A stretch of DNA of 60,505 nucleotides from Lachnospiraceae bacterium. Its GTDB lineage: Bacteria; Bacillota; Clostridia; Lachnospirales; Lachnospiraceae. Location: contig JAEETA010000016.1 of assembly GCA_016286555.1 (NCBI GenBank), positions 1 through 60,505 of the forward strand, in the 5' to 3' direction. Numbering within the stretch: the first letter of the stretch is position 1; the number at the start of each line of letters is the position of its first letter. A program made the position numbers and the translations under genes. The notes beneath the pieces are model-generated. The model saw only the letters and a program-made list of their open reading frames with translations. It made no database searches and was not told the DNA's origin. Below, piece by piece: positions 1 to 9,424 of the stretch.

Positions 1-810
1 AAACAGAAAACCATTACATTTTCTCAGATCGACGAATTTCATAAACTCGCACCCGGAACGGCCAAAAACTGTTTTATGGTTCTTTCGGCTCAGCTCGAAG
101 AGGGAACTGACTACATCAATAATGACGATGGAGACAAGAACATCACTCTTACTGGCTATATGTTCCTCCAGACGATGTTTGTAGGAACGATGTATAACGA
201 TGCCAAGAGAAAGACCGTGCATTACCTGGCTTCCCTTGACGAGTCTCAGAGCCCCTTCGAGATCATCAGAGAGCAGCTTGCAGCGCTGGAAGAAGAAAGC
301 AAAATCGGGCAGGAAATGGCGGAGGCGTCTGATTCCGTTTCGGAGAAGCCATCTCGTAGAGGAAAGTACAAGGTCAAGGCTCCGGAAAAGGAAGCGGAGC
401 ATGTCACGGTGCTTCCTCCGGTCGGAAGGCCCGGAGAAAACGCGACTGTTCGCACTCCGAGTCCCAAGTATCCATACAACGCCAAGGCTATGAAAAAGAA
501 CAAAGCTGATATTTCTGATCCGGTTGCTGATGATTTCATCAAAGATATGAATTTCCGGCTTCGCGCAATCGTTGTCAGGGAGGGTTTGGCAAGTTACACG
601 GCTACTCTTCGTCGAATCTACACGAAGATGACTTCTGTGTACGGGTTTGTCGCAGACCAGGCCAAGAAGGAATGCAGAGCAGAGTATGGCCTTACTGAAA
701 ATCCTTCTGTGCTCAGGGCTATCGCTGAAAATGAAACCTGGAGAGAGATTTTCGGAAATATCATTTCTGATATCGAGAAGAACGGATACTATGCGGTAAT
801 GGCCGCCTAA
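1..810 (+). CDS. Unknown protein, 5'-truncated by window edge
   Basis: The frame is open from base 1, so the start lies left of the window; at least 269 residues are present. The first ATG in view (76) has no ribosome binding site. I do not recognise the family. The protein is hydrophilic, with a Lys/Pro/Glu-rich middle (about residues 100-170) that looks like a linker, and a more ordered basic C-terminus with several aromatic residues. There is no signal peptide or membrane segment. It stops 11 nt before the PhoH gene, so the two are probably co-transcribed. Base composition is more AT-rich than the housekeeping genes to the right, which fits an accessory or mobile segment. Confidence 0.6.
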   Translation, partial: KQKTITFSQIDEFHKLAPGTAKNCFMVLSAQLEEGTDYINNDDGDKNITLTGYMFLQTMFVGTMYNDAKRKTVHYLASLDESQSPFEIIREQLAALEEESKIGQEMAEASDSVSEKPSRRGKYKVKAPEKEAEHVTVLPPVGRPGENATVRTPSPKYPYNAKAMKKNKADISDPVADDFIKDMNFRLRAIVVREGLASYTATLRRIYTKMTSVYGFVADQAKKECRAEYGLTENPSVLRAIAENETWREIFGNIISDIEKNGYYAVMAA

Positions 811-821
811 GGAGAACTTGG

Positions 822-2192
822 ATGATCAAAAATTATATGCTTGATACAAATATCTTGCTGCAGAATCCTGGTGCTATCTTTGGGTTTGCAGACAACAACG
901 TCTTTATCTGCGGAACCACATTACAGGAGCTGGACGGGAAAAAGACTGCCGGAGGCGAAATCGGATACGCAGCAAGAGAGTGCTGCCGGATCATCGACTC
1001 TTTACGGGAGCAGGGTGACCTTACAGAAGGGGTTGACCTTGAAAACGGAGGAAAATTCTTTGTTGAGCCGGACGGCGTAAGCGAAGAGAGGCTTCCAAAG
1101 GGATTTTCTATTTCTGTTCCGGATAACCGGATCATTTCTTCCTGTATCTATCTTCGGGACGTAAGGAAGTTTCCTATCATTCTCGTGACCAATGATATCT
1201 ATATGCGGATCAATGCGTCCATCTGCGGCGTAAAGGAGGAGGGATATCTGAACGACCATATCTCCAGTGAAGAAGGAGAGTATACCGGTCACACAACGAT
1301 CGACTGCGACAGTAAGTATATTGATTACCTCTACCAGCAAAAGAAGGCCGGCAAGGACGGTTCCTTTGCAAAGCTGCCTAAGAAGGTACGAGAGATGGCA
1401 GACAATGAGTTTGCTACGCTTCGGTGTGGTAATCAGTCGGTTCTTACGATGAAGCACTCTGATGGACTGGAAGTTCTTACTTCTGTTGGCCCTGTGTTTG
1501 GCGGGGTAAAGCCGATGAACGCTATGCAGATTTTTGCACTGAAAGCACTGCTTGCGCCTGCTGACGAGATCCCTCTTGTTATCCTTTTAGGCCCTGCGGG
1601 AACGGCAAAAACTTTCCTGTCTCTTGCCGCCGGTCTTACCAATACCTACTTAGGGCAAGGCGATTATTCCGAGGAAAGATATCGAAAGATTTTGATCAGC
1701 AGACCCAACGTAGAGACTGCAGAGAAAGGGTTTGGATATTTGCCGGGTGATCTGCAGAGCAAGACAGAGAATCTACTGACAAATTACTATGACAACCTGG
1801 AAGCGCTTTTGTCTCAGCAACACGAGGATCCCGCTCAGGTTTCCATGCAGATTGATGACATGCTGGAAACCGGGGTGATCGAGATCTGCCCTCTTAACTA
1901 TATTCGCGGTCGGTCTTTGAAGAACTGCTATATCGTATGTGACGAGGCGCAAAACGCCAGCAGAAGCCTGATCCGTGATGTTATTACGAGGGCAGGCGTT
2001 GGAACCAAAGTAGTTCTCGCAGGAGATATCAACCAGGTTGATAGCCCGAACCTCGACAAGAGAAACAACGGTCTTGTATATGCAATGGAGCATATGAAAG
2101 AATCCCCACTCTGTGCCGTAATCCGGTTTTCTGAGGAAAACTGTGTGCGGTCTGAGTTGGCAGAAGCTGCAATCAAACTGATGAAATGGTAA
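822..2192 (+). CDS. PIN-PhoH fusion ATPase/ribonuclease-like protein
   Basis: 456 residues. The N-terminus (about 1-150) is a PIN nuclease-like domain opening with the acidic motif LDTNILLQ and a conserved Glu in LQELDGKK. The C-terminal half is a PhoH-type P-loop ATPase with Walker A GPAGTAKT near residue 257 and a Walker B-like VCDEAQN near 371. PIN-PhoH proteins are thought to be RNA-acting helicase/nucleases and occur on chromosomes and in phages. The start has a good AAGGAG site 7 nt upstream. It is flanked by small unknown genes and an HNH nuclease, so a phage or mobile-element copy is likely, though a chromosomal role cannot be excluded. Confidence 0.85.
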   Translation: MIKNYMLDTNILLQNPGAIFGFADNNVFICGTTLQELDGKKTAGGEIGYAARECCRIIDSLREQGDLTEGVDLENGGKFFVEPDGVSEERLPKGFSISVPDNRIISSCIYLRDVRKFPIILVTNDIYMRINASICGVKEEGYLNDHISSEEGEYTGHTTIDCDSKYIDYLYQQKKAGKDGSFAKLPKKVREMADNEFATLRCGNQSVLTMKHSDGLEVLTSVGPVFGGVKPMNAMQIFALKALLAPADEIPLVILLGPAGTAKTFLSLAAGLTNTYLGQGDYSEERYRKILISRPNVETAEKGFGYLPGDLQSKTENLLTNYYDNLEALLSQQHEDPAQVSMQIDDMLETGVIEICPLNYIRGRSLKNCYIVCDEAQNASRSLIRDVITRAGVGTKVVLAGDINQVDSPNLDKRNNGLVYAMEHMKESPLCAVIRFSEENCVRSELAEAAIKLMKW

Positions 2193-2206
2193 AAGGAGGA
2201 ATTATT

Positions 2207-2470
2207 ATGAGACCGTTCAGATATGTCTGGAAAATCAATCCCATCGATCTCTGGGAACACGCTATCGTGGCCAGTATGGAAGAGTATGAGAGGGTCATGG
2301 CTCAGATGCCGGAGGAGGCCAGAAGCGAAGTGGTGCTTAAAACCTATATGCCGGCTGATGGGGAACTTGCTCCGGTGTATATGTGCAAGGCTGACAATAA
2401 CGGAACGACCTATCTGTTTTCTGATACGGACGTGATCGGGTTTTTAAGCAGGTATGCGGAGGCGGTGTAG
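2207..2470 (+). CDS. Small hypothetical protein
   Basis: 87 residues, start chosen at the ATG preceded by AAAGGAGG at 7 nt; an upstream in-frame ATG at 2186 overlaps the PhoH gene and has no such site. Acidic, soluble, with no motif I recognise; the C-terminal part has a short beta-like stretch ending in a putative helix. It lies 14 nt after PhoH and 1 nt before the next gene, so it belongs to the same transcript. Confidence 0.6.
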   Translation: MRPFRYVWKINPIDLWEHAIVASMEEYERVMAQMPEEARSEVVLKTYMPADGELAPVYMCKADNNGTTYLFSDTDVIGFLSRYAEAV

Positions 2471-2471
2471 T

Positions 2472-2918
2472 ATGAAGACTTTGATTTCTGCCATGCAACT
2501 GATGTGGGGCGCCGGCGCGATCCTGTTTGAGTACCTCCGATCTTCTTATCTGGTAAAGGTTTGGGAAAGTGAGCCAAAAGCAGAAGGAATTACATACGGG
2601 GCGTGGATCGGACCGATGGAACACGCTATCCAGGAAGGTTTTTTGATGCTGTGGATCATGTATCTGGTAGCCAACGCCGTATTTATGATCGGAATTGGAG
2701 AAAACTGGAACAAGCTGGAAAGAATCGATATCGGGTGCACAATCCTCCAAATGATGATATGGGGCGTAATATTGCTTCTTTCGGTTATTGGATTAAACGC
2801 TTATATTTCCGGATATCTGACAGGTGGCCTGTCTGTAGCAGGATTCGTTTTGTTTTGTATCCCCGTTATCAAAAGGCGGGTGATGACATGGAGAAGTGCC
2901 TATGGAGAAAAAACCTGA
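2472..2918 (+). CDS. Small integral membrane protein
   Basis: 148 residues with about four hydrophobic segments: one near the N-terminus, one around 60-80, then two in the C-terminal half (about 93-112 and 115-135). The start has GGAGG upstream and is separated from the previous stop by a single base, indicating translational coupling. No family recognised. The 3' end overlaps the HNH gene. Confidence 0.55.
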   Translation: MKTLISAMQLMWGAGAILFEYLRSSYLVKVWESEPKAEGITYGAWIGPMEHAIQEGFLMLWIMYLVANAVFMIGIGENWNKLERIDIGCTILQMMIWGVILLLSVIGLNAYISGYLTGGLSVAGFVLFCIPVIKRRVMTWRSAYGEKT

Positions 2919-3192
2919 TAGATGCAAAGTAAATGAAAGAGAGCAATTCTCCTACGAATATAAACAGAAGATCCTGGCTAAATCAGATGACAGGTGCTGT
3001 CACTGCGGGCGTAAAGCCTATATCGGATATGGTGCCACAGTTGACCACTATGTTCCGATATCCAAGGGCGGCATCAACGATGATTGCAATCTGGTGATGC
3101 TATGTGAAACGTGCAACAAGGAAAAGGACGACCTCATCATTGATCCTGATAATTACCTTGTCTATCTGAAGGAGCCTTATATATCAATCTGA
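2902..3192 (+). CDS. HNH endonuclease
   Basis: 96 residues. It shows the ordered HNH signature: a first zinc pair CCHCGR, the catalytic DHYVPISKGG stretch, then N in DCNLVML and a second zinc pair CETCNKEK. This is a complete stand-alone HNH domain of the McrA-like type found in phages and mobile elements. The ATG at 2902 has GGAG 8 nt upstream; it overlaps the membrane-protein gene by 17 nt. As the last intact gene before a transposase remnant and a terminator, it marks the edge of the accessory segment. Confidence 0.85.
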   Translation: MEKKPDRCKVNEREQFSYEYKQKILAKSDDRCCHCGRKAYIGYGATVDHYVPISKGGINDDCNLVMLCETCNKEKDDLIIDPDNYLVYLKEPYISI

Positions 3193-3272
3193 TGATGAAC
3201 CACATTAACAGTTACCCTCGGAAGGAGCTGTACGGGAAGACTCCTTACCAGAAGAGTGATTGTTGCATTTAA
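3192..3272 (+). pseudogene. C-terminal remnant of an IS30-family-like transposase
   Basis: The 26-residue reading frame starting in the last base of the HNH stop contains NHINSYPRKELYGKTPY, which resembles the conserved C-terminal tail of IS30-family transposases (HINSY..R..L....P). Nothing upstream in any frame continues into an IS30 DDE core, so this is a fragment. Downstream, TTGCATT and TTAACCTGA motifs recur between 3263 and 3460 and could be decayed element ends. The family call rests on one short motif. Confidence 0.45.
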
Positions 3273-3352
3273 CCTGAGACAGGCCCGTTTGGGCTTCCTT
3301 TGCATACCCAAAACCGGGAAATGAGGGCCAGAGAACGCCAAAAAAACGCAAT

Positions 3353-3401
3353 AAAAAAGCCAGTCCGGGAGGTGAAAACCCTCTTCAGGACTGACTTTTT
3401 T
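3353..3401. terminator. Bidirectional rho-independent terminator
   Basis: Stem CAGTCC (3361-3366) with GGACTG (3388-3393) and an inner GAGG/CCTC, with an A-run on the left and a T-run on the right, so it can work on both strands. It separates the accessory genes on the left from the convergent gene ending at 3478. Confidence 0.75.
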
Positions 3402-3477
3402 CGTTGTGGCTATTTTGTTGCATTAGAGTTGGAAATTAACCTGAATTTTTGCATTTGGGGATACAATTACTTCACGG

Positions 3478-5115
3478 TCAGCGAAGCACGTTCATGAGTC
3501 CCTCCAGACCCGCATTTTTGTAGATGTCCTTGTAGTAGGCCACCTCATCCCGGATGATGTCGTCGATGACCCGCATGCCCAGGAGTTCTACAGGTGCCTT
3601 GTCATCCGTCATGATCCGGTCTCCCGCTTCGTAGGGGGTGAGATTTGCGGTGACACGCTCCATGGCAGAGCGCAGATCGGCATTGTCCTCCAGAGCAATG
3701 TTCCGCCTGCAGATCTCCAGAACCTCCGGATCGTCACAGGCGAAGAGCTCCCGGTTGGTGGAGCCCACCACATCCGCGGTCATGACAGTACCGAAAACGG
3801 AGGCGATGGTATCGGAGAGGTAGGCGGTGATGTCATCCTCCGTCTTGCCCTGCATGTTCATGTTGACCACCATAATGCCGCCGGGCTTTAAGTGGTTTTT
3901 CACCAGGGTGAAAAACTCCACGGAAGACATCTGGAAGGGAATGGTGATGTCCTGGTAGGCGTCCACCATGATGACGTCGTAGAGGTCCTTGCTTGCGTTC
4001 AGGAAGGCTCTGCCGTCGTAGGTGGTGACGGGAATGCTGTCGGACATGTGAAAATAGGTGCCCGCCAGCTCCGTGATGTCGCTGTCGATCTCCACGCCTT
4101 CGCAACGGACGCCGTCAAAATAGCGCTCGCACTGGGTGGCGAAGGTGCCGGTACCCATGCCCAGTACCAGGATCTCGGTCTCGGCTTTTTCATTGACGCC
4201 GGCCATGAGAGGCGCTGCCATGGCATAGTCGTAATACATACCCGTCAGAGTGTCGGCCTTCCGGTACACGGACTGGACGCCGAAGAGGACGTTGGTGGAG
4301 AGGTAAACCGCGTTTTCATCCTCTCTGACCTGGAGGTAATTGTAGACGGACTCTCCTTCGTAGAGCAGGTCGCTCTCCCAGAAGGCGAAGCTGTCGGAGG
4401 CGCCGGTGATGCAGGCCAGGATCAGAATGGCTGTGCCGATGACCGGAGCCGGGGACTTTACCCTGCCGGAAAGAAAGTATGCCACTGCCAGGATCAGCAG
4501 GATGCCGGCAAAGATCAGGAAAGTCACCGAGGTACCCACGGAGGGGATGGTGACGAAGGTGGGGACGAAAGTGCCGATGATGCTTCCGATGGTGTTGGAA
4601 GCGTTCAAAAGGCCCACGGTCTTACCGCTGTCTCCCAGATCCTCCACTGTGTATTTGACCAGGGAAGGCGTCACGGTTCCCAGCAGAAACAGAGGGAACA
4701 CAAAGATCACCATGCAGGCAGCGAAGGCCGCCCAGATCAGGTAATTGGCATTCACGGAAAAGATCATGACCAGGGAAATGCCGATGATGATATATTTGCC
4801 GACGACGGGGATCAGGGCGATCCAGGATGCCGCCAGGATGATGCGGCGGTAAAGCTTATCCGGGTTCGGATCCTTGTCCGCGGAACGTCCGCCATAGATG
4901 TTGCCCAGGGCCATGGCAATCATGATGGTGCCGATGATGATGGTCCACACGATCTGGGAGGAGCTGAAGTAGGGCGCCAGGAGTCTGCTGGCCCCCAGCT
5001 CCACCGCCATGACGGACATGCCGGCAAAAAATTCGGTGAGGTACAGGTACCATTTCCTGCTGAGGATCTTTCTTTTTCCGTTTTCCATGGTTTCTCTCTC
5101 TGTGGGGAAGGTCAT
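3478..5115 (-). CDS. Membrane-anchored spermidine synthase-like fusion protein
   Basis: 545 residues. The N-terminal part (about 20-220) holds six or seven membrane helices of the transporter-like type often fused to aminopropyltransferases. The C-terminal part is a Rossmann methyltransferase-like spermidine synthase domain with LGMGTGTFATQ (nucleotide-binding loop) and MVDAYQD (the position of the catalytic/proton-accepting Asp). True polyamine synthesis is uncertain because these membrane fusions are poorly characterised. The ATG overlaps the sbcC stop by one base (TGATG), so it is translated from the sbcDC message. Confidence 0.8.
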   Translation of the reverse strand: MTFPTERETMENGKRKILSRKWYLYLTEFFAGMSVMAVELGASRLLAPYFSSSQIVWTIIIGTIMIAMALGNIYGGRSADKDPNPDKLYRRIILAASWIALIPVVGKYIIIGISLVMIFSVNANYLIWAAFAACMVIFVFPLFLLGTVTPSLVKYTVEDLGDSGKTVGLLNASNTIGSIIGTFVPTFVTIPSVGTSVTFLIFAGILLILAVAYFLSGRVKSPAPVIGTAILILACITGASDSFAFWESDLLYEGESVYNYLQVREDENAVYLSTNVLFGVQSVYRKADTLTGMYYDYAMAAPLMAGVNEKAETEILVLGMGTGTFATQCERYFDGVRCEGVEIDSDITELAGTYFHMSDSIPVTTYDGRAFLNASKDLYDVIMVDAYQDITIPFQMSSVEFFTLVKNHLKPGGIMVVNMNMQGKTEDDITAYLSDTIASVFGTVMTADVVGSTNRELFACDDPEVLEICRRNIALEDNADLRSAMERVTANLTPYEAGDRIMTDDKAPVELLGMRVIDDIIRDEVAYYKDIYKNAGLEGLMNVLR

Positions 5116-7880
5116 CAGGTCTGCAAGGTGATGAAGCTTCCGCCCGTCCTTTCTTTTCTGACAATGATCTGCGAATCGATCTTGCTCTTCAGGTCAGCCA
5201 CATGAGAGATAATTCCCACAAGTCGATTGCCCTCGCTAAGGGAGGTCAGTGCGCGATAGGCCTGGTCCAGGGAGTCGGGATCCAGAGAGCCGAAGCCCTC
5301 ATCCACAAACATGGTGTCCACCTTGATGCCGCCGGCGCTGGACTGCACCTCATCGGAGAGCCCCAGAGCCAGAGACAGGGAAGCCATGAAGGACTCACCA
5401 CCGGAGAGGCTCTTCACACTGCGCTCCGTTACATTGTAATGGTCGATGACATTCAGTTCAAGTCCGCTCTGGGATTGATTGTTGCCATCCTCTGCGCGCT
5501 TCAGCTCGTACTGGCCGGAGGTCATGGTCATGAGCCTGCCGTTGGCCTTGCCCAGGATCCGGTCAAAGTAGGTAGCCTGGATGTAGGATTCCAGGGTGAT
5601 CTTCTTCTTGCCCACCAGGTCTGCGTTGGCGGTCCTGGAGAGGGCATCCGCGATCTGAAGCTGCTTCTCGATGTCTTCCGCGTCGGACATATCACGACGG
5701 ATCTCGGAAAGCTCCGTGGCGTTGGCACCGATGCGGGCGGTGAGGGTGCGGAGGGCCTCCTGGGTCTGTGCCCTCAGCTGAGACTTCTCGTCCCGTTCCT
5801 TAGTTACCGCTGCCAGGTCCCCGGCAGTACCGGAAGCGAGCTGATCCTTGTATCCTTTGATCAGACCCTTGCTGGTCTCCACCTCTTTTTCCCGGTTACG
5901 GAATGCACTGTCCGCATTATCGAATGCTTTCTGCAGCTCTGCAGCCTTCCGCTCGCTTTCCGCGATCAGAGCGTTTGCTTCCTGCAGGGTCGGAGGATTC
6001 AGGGTCTTTTCCAGCTCCTGCAGTTGCTTTGTCTCGGCTTCGTTTGCACTCTCCGCGCCGGCGAGGAAGGTCTTCAGATCTTCAATGTCCTTATTCAGTT
6101 TTTCGACAGAACTGTCATATTTGGTTTTCTGCTCCTCCAGTTCAGTCTTGCGGGAGAGTTTCTTTTCCTCCGCTTCCAGCGCCTGCTGCGCAGCCTTGCG
6201 CTCCTCTTCCGCCTTGCCGAGTTCCTTTTCCGCTGCGGAAACATCGCCGTCAGGATCCAGGGAGAGAGCTAACGAACCGGCCACAGAGCTGATGTGACTC
6301 TTCTTCTCCTCCAACGTAGCCTGGATAGAAGCCGCATCGGAAGAAGCCTTACCTGCGTCCTCCCGTGCCTTGTCAGCTTTCCTTCTGGCCTCTTTCAGGG
6401 CTTCCTCCGTCGGAACCTCTGCCGGCTTCTCAGCGGGCGTGGGATGCTCTATAGAGCCACAGACCGGACAGGGCTCGCCTGCCTGCAAACGCTCCGCCAG
6501 CACACCTGCCTGGCCGTCGCGGAAGGCACGGTCCAGATCTTCGTATGTCTTCTGCAGAGCACGGTGCGTCTCATCCCGCTTCAGGTATTCTGCCTGCATC
6601 TGTGCCAGGCGCACCTTCTCTGTGGCATAGCGCTTCAGTTCCGCCTCAAGGCCTTGCAGATCCGTGATGCGCTGTTCTTTTTTCTCCAGATCCGCTTTGA
6701 CACGCTCTCTGGCAGCGCCGGCATCCTTCAGGGTCTCCAGTTCCTTTGCGATGCCCTCCAGATCCTTCTTGCAGCGGTTCAGATTTTCTTCGTTGGTCTG
6801 TCTGCCTTTCTTTGCCTTCTCCAGGCTTTCGTTGCGGGTGACAATGTTTTTCCGCAAGGTATCCGCCTCCTGATAACGGGGCAGGAGGGTTCGCAATGCA
6901 GTTGCCTTTTCGGTATGGCCTTCCTTTTCCTTCAGATCGGCTTTCGCCTTTTCCAGGCGGGGCTTCATTTCATCCAAAGCGGACTGCAGGATCTTCAGAT
7001 TCTCCCCTTCCTTCGAGAGGTTCTGCTTCGCTTTCTCCAGCTCCTGCATACTGCCGATGCTGCGATTCAGCTCTCCCAATGCCTTTTCCAGTGCTTCGTC
7101 CTGCTGCTTCACATCCGCTTCCCGCTTTCGATCCGCCGCCAGGATCTGCTCGATGAGATCCACGGTTTCCGGCAGGGTCATCTCCTGTGCCTTCGCCTTC
7201 GCGAGCTCGAGAGACAGGACGTCGGTTTCTTCACAGGTGACACGGCTCACTGCATGATGGATGCCGGCAGTCTTCGCATCATATTCGGTGCGGAGACGCT
7301 TTGCTTCCGCCTTCAGTTTTTCCTGGAGGCTCAGATACTGGCCGGTGGAGAACAGCTTACGGAAGATCTCCTGGCGTTCCTTGGTGCTGGCCAGCAGGAG
7401 CTTGCGGAACTCTCCCTGGGCGATCATGGAGATCTGGGTAAACTGCTCGAAGGACAGGCTCATGAGCTCTACCACTGCCGCGTTTACCTGGTTCTTTTTG
7501 GTGATGACCCGGCCGTCCGGATAGATCAGGGTAGCGTCCGCAGGGGTGGTGGTCATGCCCTCACCGCCCTTTTGTTTCGGGCGCAGATACTCCGGATTTC
7601 TCCGGATGGTGTATTCCTTACCGCCATGCTCGAACACCAGCTCCACTTCCGTGGGAGTGCCGGGCTCCGCGTACTTGGAACGGAGCATATTGCCGTCCCG
7701 GAGATCCCCGCTGGTCTTGTCATAGAGGGCGTAGCAGATGGCGTCAAAAATCGTGGTTTTTCCTGCGCCGGTATCGCCGGTGATGAGGTAGATCCCATTG
7801 GTCCCCAGCCGGTCCATGTGAATCTCTGTGGTGCCCGCATAGGGTCCGAACGCAGACATTTTCAGATATATCGGTCTCAT
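5115..7880 (-). CDS. sbcC: Exonuclease subunit SbcC (Rad50-like)
   Basis: 921 residues. ABC-type ATPase of the SMC/Rad50 class that with SbcD trims DNA hairpins and protein-blocked ends. Walker A GDTGAGKT lies at residues 35-42, a long coiled coil follows, the zinc hook CPVCG sits near 471-475, and the C-terminal half carries the signature LSGGE and Walker B FVDEGFGSLD. The start at 7880 has GGGAGG 7 nt upstream and falls 2 nt after the sbcD stop; the longer frame from 7895 would overlap sbcD and lacks a ribosome site. Confidence 0.96.
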   Translation of the reverse strand: MRPIYLKMSAFGPYAGTTEIHMDRLGTNGIYLITGDTGAGKTTIFDAICYALYDKTSGDLRDGNMLRSKYAEPGTPTEVELVFEHGGKEYTIRRNPEYLRPKQKGGEGMTTTPADATLIYPDGRVITKKNQVNAAVVELMSLSFEQFTQISMIAQGEFRKLLLASTKERQEIFRKLFSTGQYLSLQEKLKAEAKRLRTEYDAKTAGIHHAVSRVTCEETDVLSLELAKAKAQEMTLPETVDLIEQILAADRKREADVKQQDEALEKALGELNRSIGSMQELEKAKQNLSKEGENLKILQSALDEMKPRLEKAKADLKEKEGHTEKATALRTLLPRYQEADTLRKNIVTRNESLEKAKKGRQTNEENLNRCKKDLEGIAKELETLKDAGAARERVKADLEKKEQRITDLQGLEAELKRYATEKVRLAQMQAEYLKRDETHRALQKTYEDLDRAFRDGQAGVLAERLQAGEPCPVCGSIEHPTPAEKPAEVPTEEALKEARRKADKAREDAGKASSDAASIQATLEEKKSHISSVAGSLALSLDPDGDVSAAEKELGKAEEERKAAQQALEAEEKKLSRKTELEEQKTKYDSSVEKLNKDIEDLKTFLAGAESANEAETKQLQELEKTLNPPTLQEANALIAESERKAAELQKAFDNADSAFRNREKEVETSKGLIKGYKDQLASGTAGDLAAVTKERDEKSQLRAQTQEALRTLTARIGANATELSEIRRDMSDAEDIEKQLQIADALSRTANADLVGKKKITLESYIQATYFDRILGKANGRLMTMTSGQYELKRAEDGNNQSQSGLELNVIDHYNVTERSVKSLSGGESFMASLSLALGLSDEVQSSAGGIKVDTMFVDEGFGSLDPDSLDQAYRALTSLSEGNRLVGIISHVADLKSKIDSQIIVRKERTGGSFITLQT

Positions 7881-7882
7881 AT

Positions 7883-9010
7883 TCAGGCCTCCCAAATACT
7901 GACGATCATGTCATTAACCATTTCCCGCTGACTGTCACTCAGCTCTTGATTGTTCTGCAGCTCGTAGAACTCGGAGAAAAGCTCCAGGGGAGATTTGTTC
8001 TCCACATCCACAGCCCCGGATACCTCTGCGTTGGTGCGGGTGCGTCGGTTGTCGTAGGTCAGCTTCATGATGTTCGGATAAATGGAACGGAGCCTTGCCA
8101 TAGCATCGAGCACATCCTCCTCATCCGTCAGAACGGCGTGGATGTAATCCTCGGTATCTGTGCCCTCGTAAGTCGATTTGGCGGTCAGCTCCATATAGCT
8201 GCCCCGGATTTCCCGCAGGTCATGTTTCGGAACCAGAGGAACGGTACGGATCGTCACATCGCCTTTTTCTCCCAGCTCCACCACGGTGACGGACTTGTGA
8301 TGGTCCTTCTCGGAGAAGGAATACTTGAGGGGGCTGCCGGCGTAACGAACGGCGTCTCTGCCCACCTTTTGGGGGCCATGGAGATGACCCAGGGCCACGT
8401 AGTCAAAAGGGTCAAAGACGTCCACGGACACATTGTCCAGCCCGCCCACGTTTTCCTCGGATTCGCAGCGCTCTGCGCCGGCCACGAACTGGTGAGCCAC
8501 CAGGACGTTGCGCTCAGAGGTATTTACCTCTGCGTTTTCGATAACCACCCTGCAGGCGTCGGTATAATCCCGGATCTCCTCACCCTCGAAGTAGGACCGC
8601 ACCATGACGGGCTTGATGAAGGGAAGGAGGTAGATGTGGACGGGGCCGTGCTCATCCTGAACGGTATAGGAAGGGATGGTGCCGTTATAGCCCGGAGCCA
8701 GGTGGATGCCGGTGACATCCACCAGCTTGCCGTGGTCCGCAAAGCGCACCGCGGAATCATGGTTCCCACTGATGGCAAACACGGGGATGCGGCGCTCCGC
8801 CAGGCGCACCAGGAAATCGTCCCAGAGCCGCATGGCTTCCTCACTGGGAACGGATTTGTCGTAAACATCTCCTGCGATGAGGATACCGTCAGGCTTCTCC
8901 TCGTCGATGATGCCCAGGATCTTCAGCAGGATGTACTCCTGGTCCTCGATCATGGGGAATTCGTTGACCCGCTTTCCGAGATGCAGGTCTGCCAGATGGA
9001 TCAGTTTCAT
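7883..9010 (-). CDS. sbcD: Exonuclease subunit SbcD (Mre11-like)
   Basis: 375 residues. Calcineurin-like phosphoesterase nuclease subunit of SbcCD. The N-terminus MKLIHLADLHLGK carries the first metal ligands; GDVYD, SGNHDS and a later GHLHGPQ complete the metallophosphatase motifs. The start was moved to 9010 because the residues before it are not conserved and AGGGAG lies 5 nt upstream. First gene of the operon sbcD-sbcC-membrane fusion. Confidence 0.96.
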   Translation of the reverse strand: MKLIHLADLHLGKRVNEFPMIEDQEYILLKILGIIDEEKPDGILIAGDVYDKSVPSEEAMRLWDDFLVRLAERRIPVFAISGNHDSAVRFADHGKLVDVTGIHLAPGYNGTIPSYTVQDEHGPVHIYLLPFIKPVMVRSYFEGEEIRDYTDACRVVIENAEVNTSERNVLVAHQFVAGAERCESEENVGGLDNVSVDVFDPFDYVALGHLHGPQKVGRDAVRYAGSPLKYSFSEKDHHKSVTVVELGEKGDVTIRTVPLVPKHDLREIRGSYMELTAKSTYEGTDTEDYIHAVLTDEEDVLDAMARLRSIYPNIMKLTYDNRRTRTNAEVSGAVDVENKSPLELFSEFYELQNNQELSDSQREMVNDMIVSIWEA

Positions 9011-9352
9011 GGGATCTCCCTTCCGTGGATTTCCGCTCCGAAGGATCGTGGCGGTGGTTTTTCGGTGTGATTCTCGCATTTATCAGGCCGGTGAATTCTC
9101 TGCCCGGTGCAGGCATCTGATTCGTCAGTCCATACTATCGGTAGACTACTTCAGTATAAGATGATTCCGGGAGAATGGAAAGCAACTGTCAGTTCAATCG
9201 CTGTCGCTCAGCCGCTGCAGGCTCAATCCCTGCCGCCCCAGTCACTTCCTGCCCAGGTCATCTCACACTCTTCCAAAATTTTACTCCGCCGCCCGGGGAA
9301 TCTGTTTCCCTCAAAACAGTAAAAAGCATTTGTTCGGTTTCTGCTGCGTTGA
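9011..9352. other. Intergenic region between sbcD and the zinc-ribbon operon
   Basis: About 340 bases with no convincing gene. It must hold the divergent promoters of sbcD and of the zinc-ribbon genes. The stretch 9185-9300 contains several CTG/CAG-rich short repeats but no strong hairpin with a T-run. Confidence 0.5.
9153..9181 (-). promoter_or_regulatory. Candidate sbcD promoter
   Basis: On the minus strand TTTCCA (9181-9176), a 17-nt spacer and TATACT (9158-9153). The -10 is good and the -35 weak. It would give a leader of about 135 nt. Confidence 0.35.
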
Positions 9353-9381
9353 TTGAAAACCGAAACCCGAACAGATATAAT
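9353..9381 (+). promoter_or_regulatory. Promoter of the zinc-ribbon operon
   Basis: TTGAAA (9353-9358), exactly 17 nt, then perfect TATAAT (9376-9381). Predicted transcription start is near 9388. This leaves only about 7 nt before the ATG at 9395 but about 37 nt before the GTG at 9425, and so helps choose the start of the first gene. Confidence 0.7.
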
Positions 9382-9424
9382 GGGGAAAGTGTACATGAAA
9401 GAAACCTCAAAAGGAAAACCTTCA

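Noticed and set aside
3892..5205. 437-codon open frame on the plus strand opposite the spermidine-synthase-like gene
   Set aside because: It is a shadow of the minus-strand gene: unlikely composition (very rich in Gly, Asp and His), no ribosome site and no family features.
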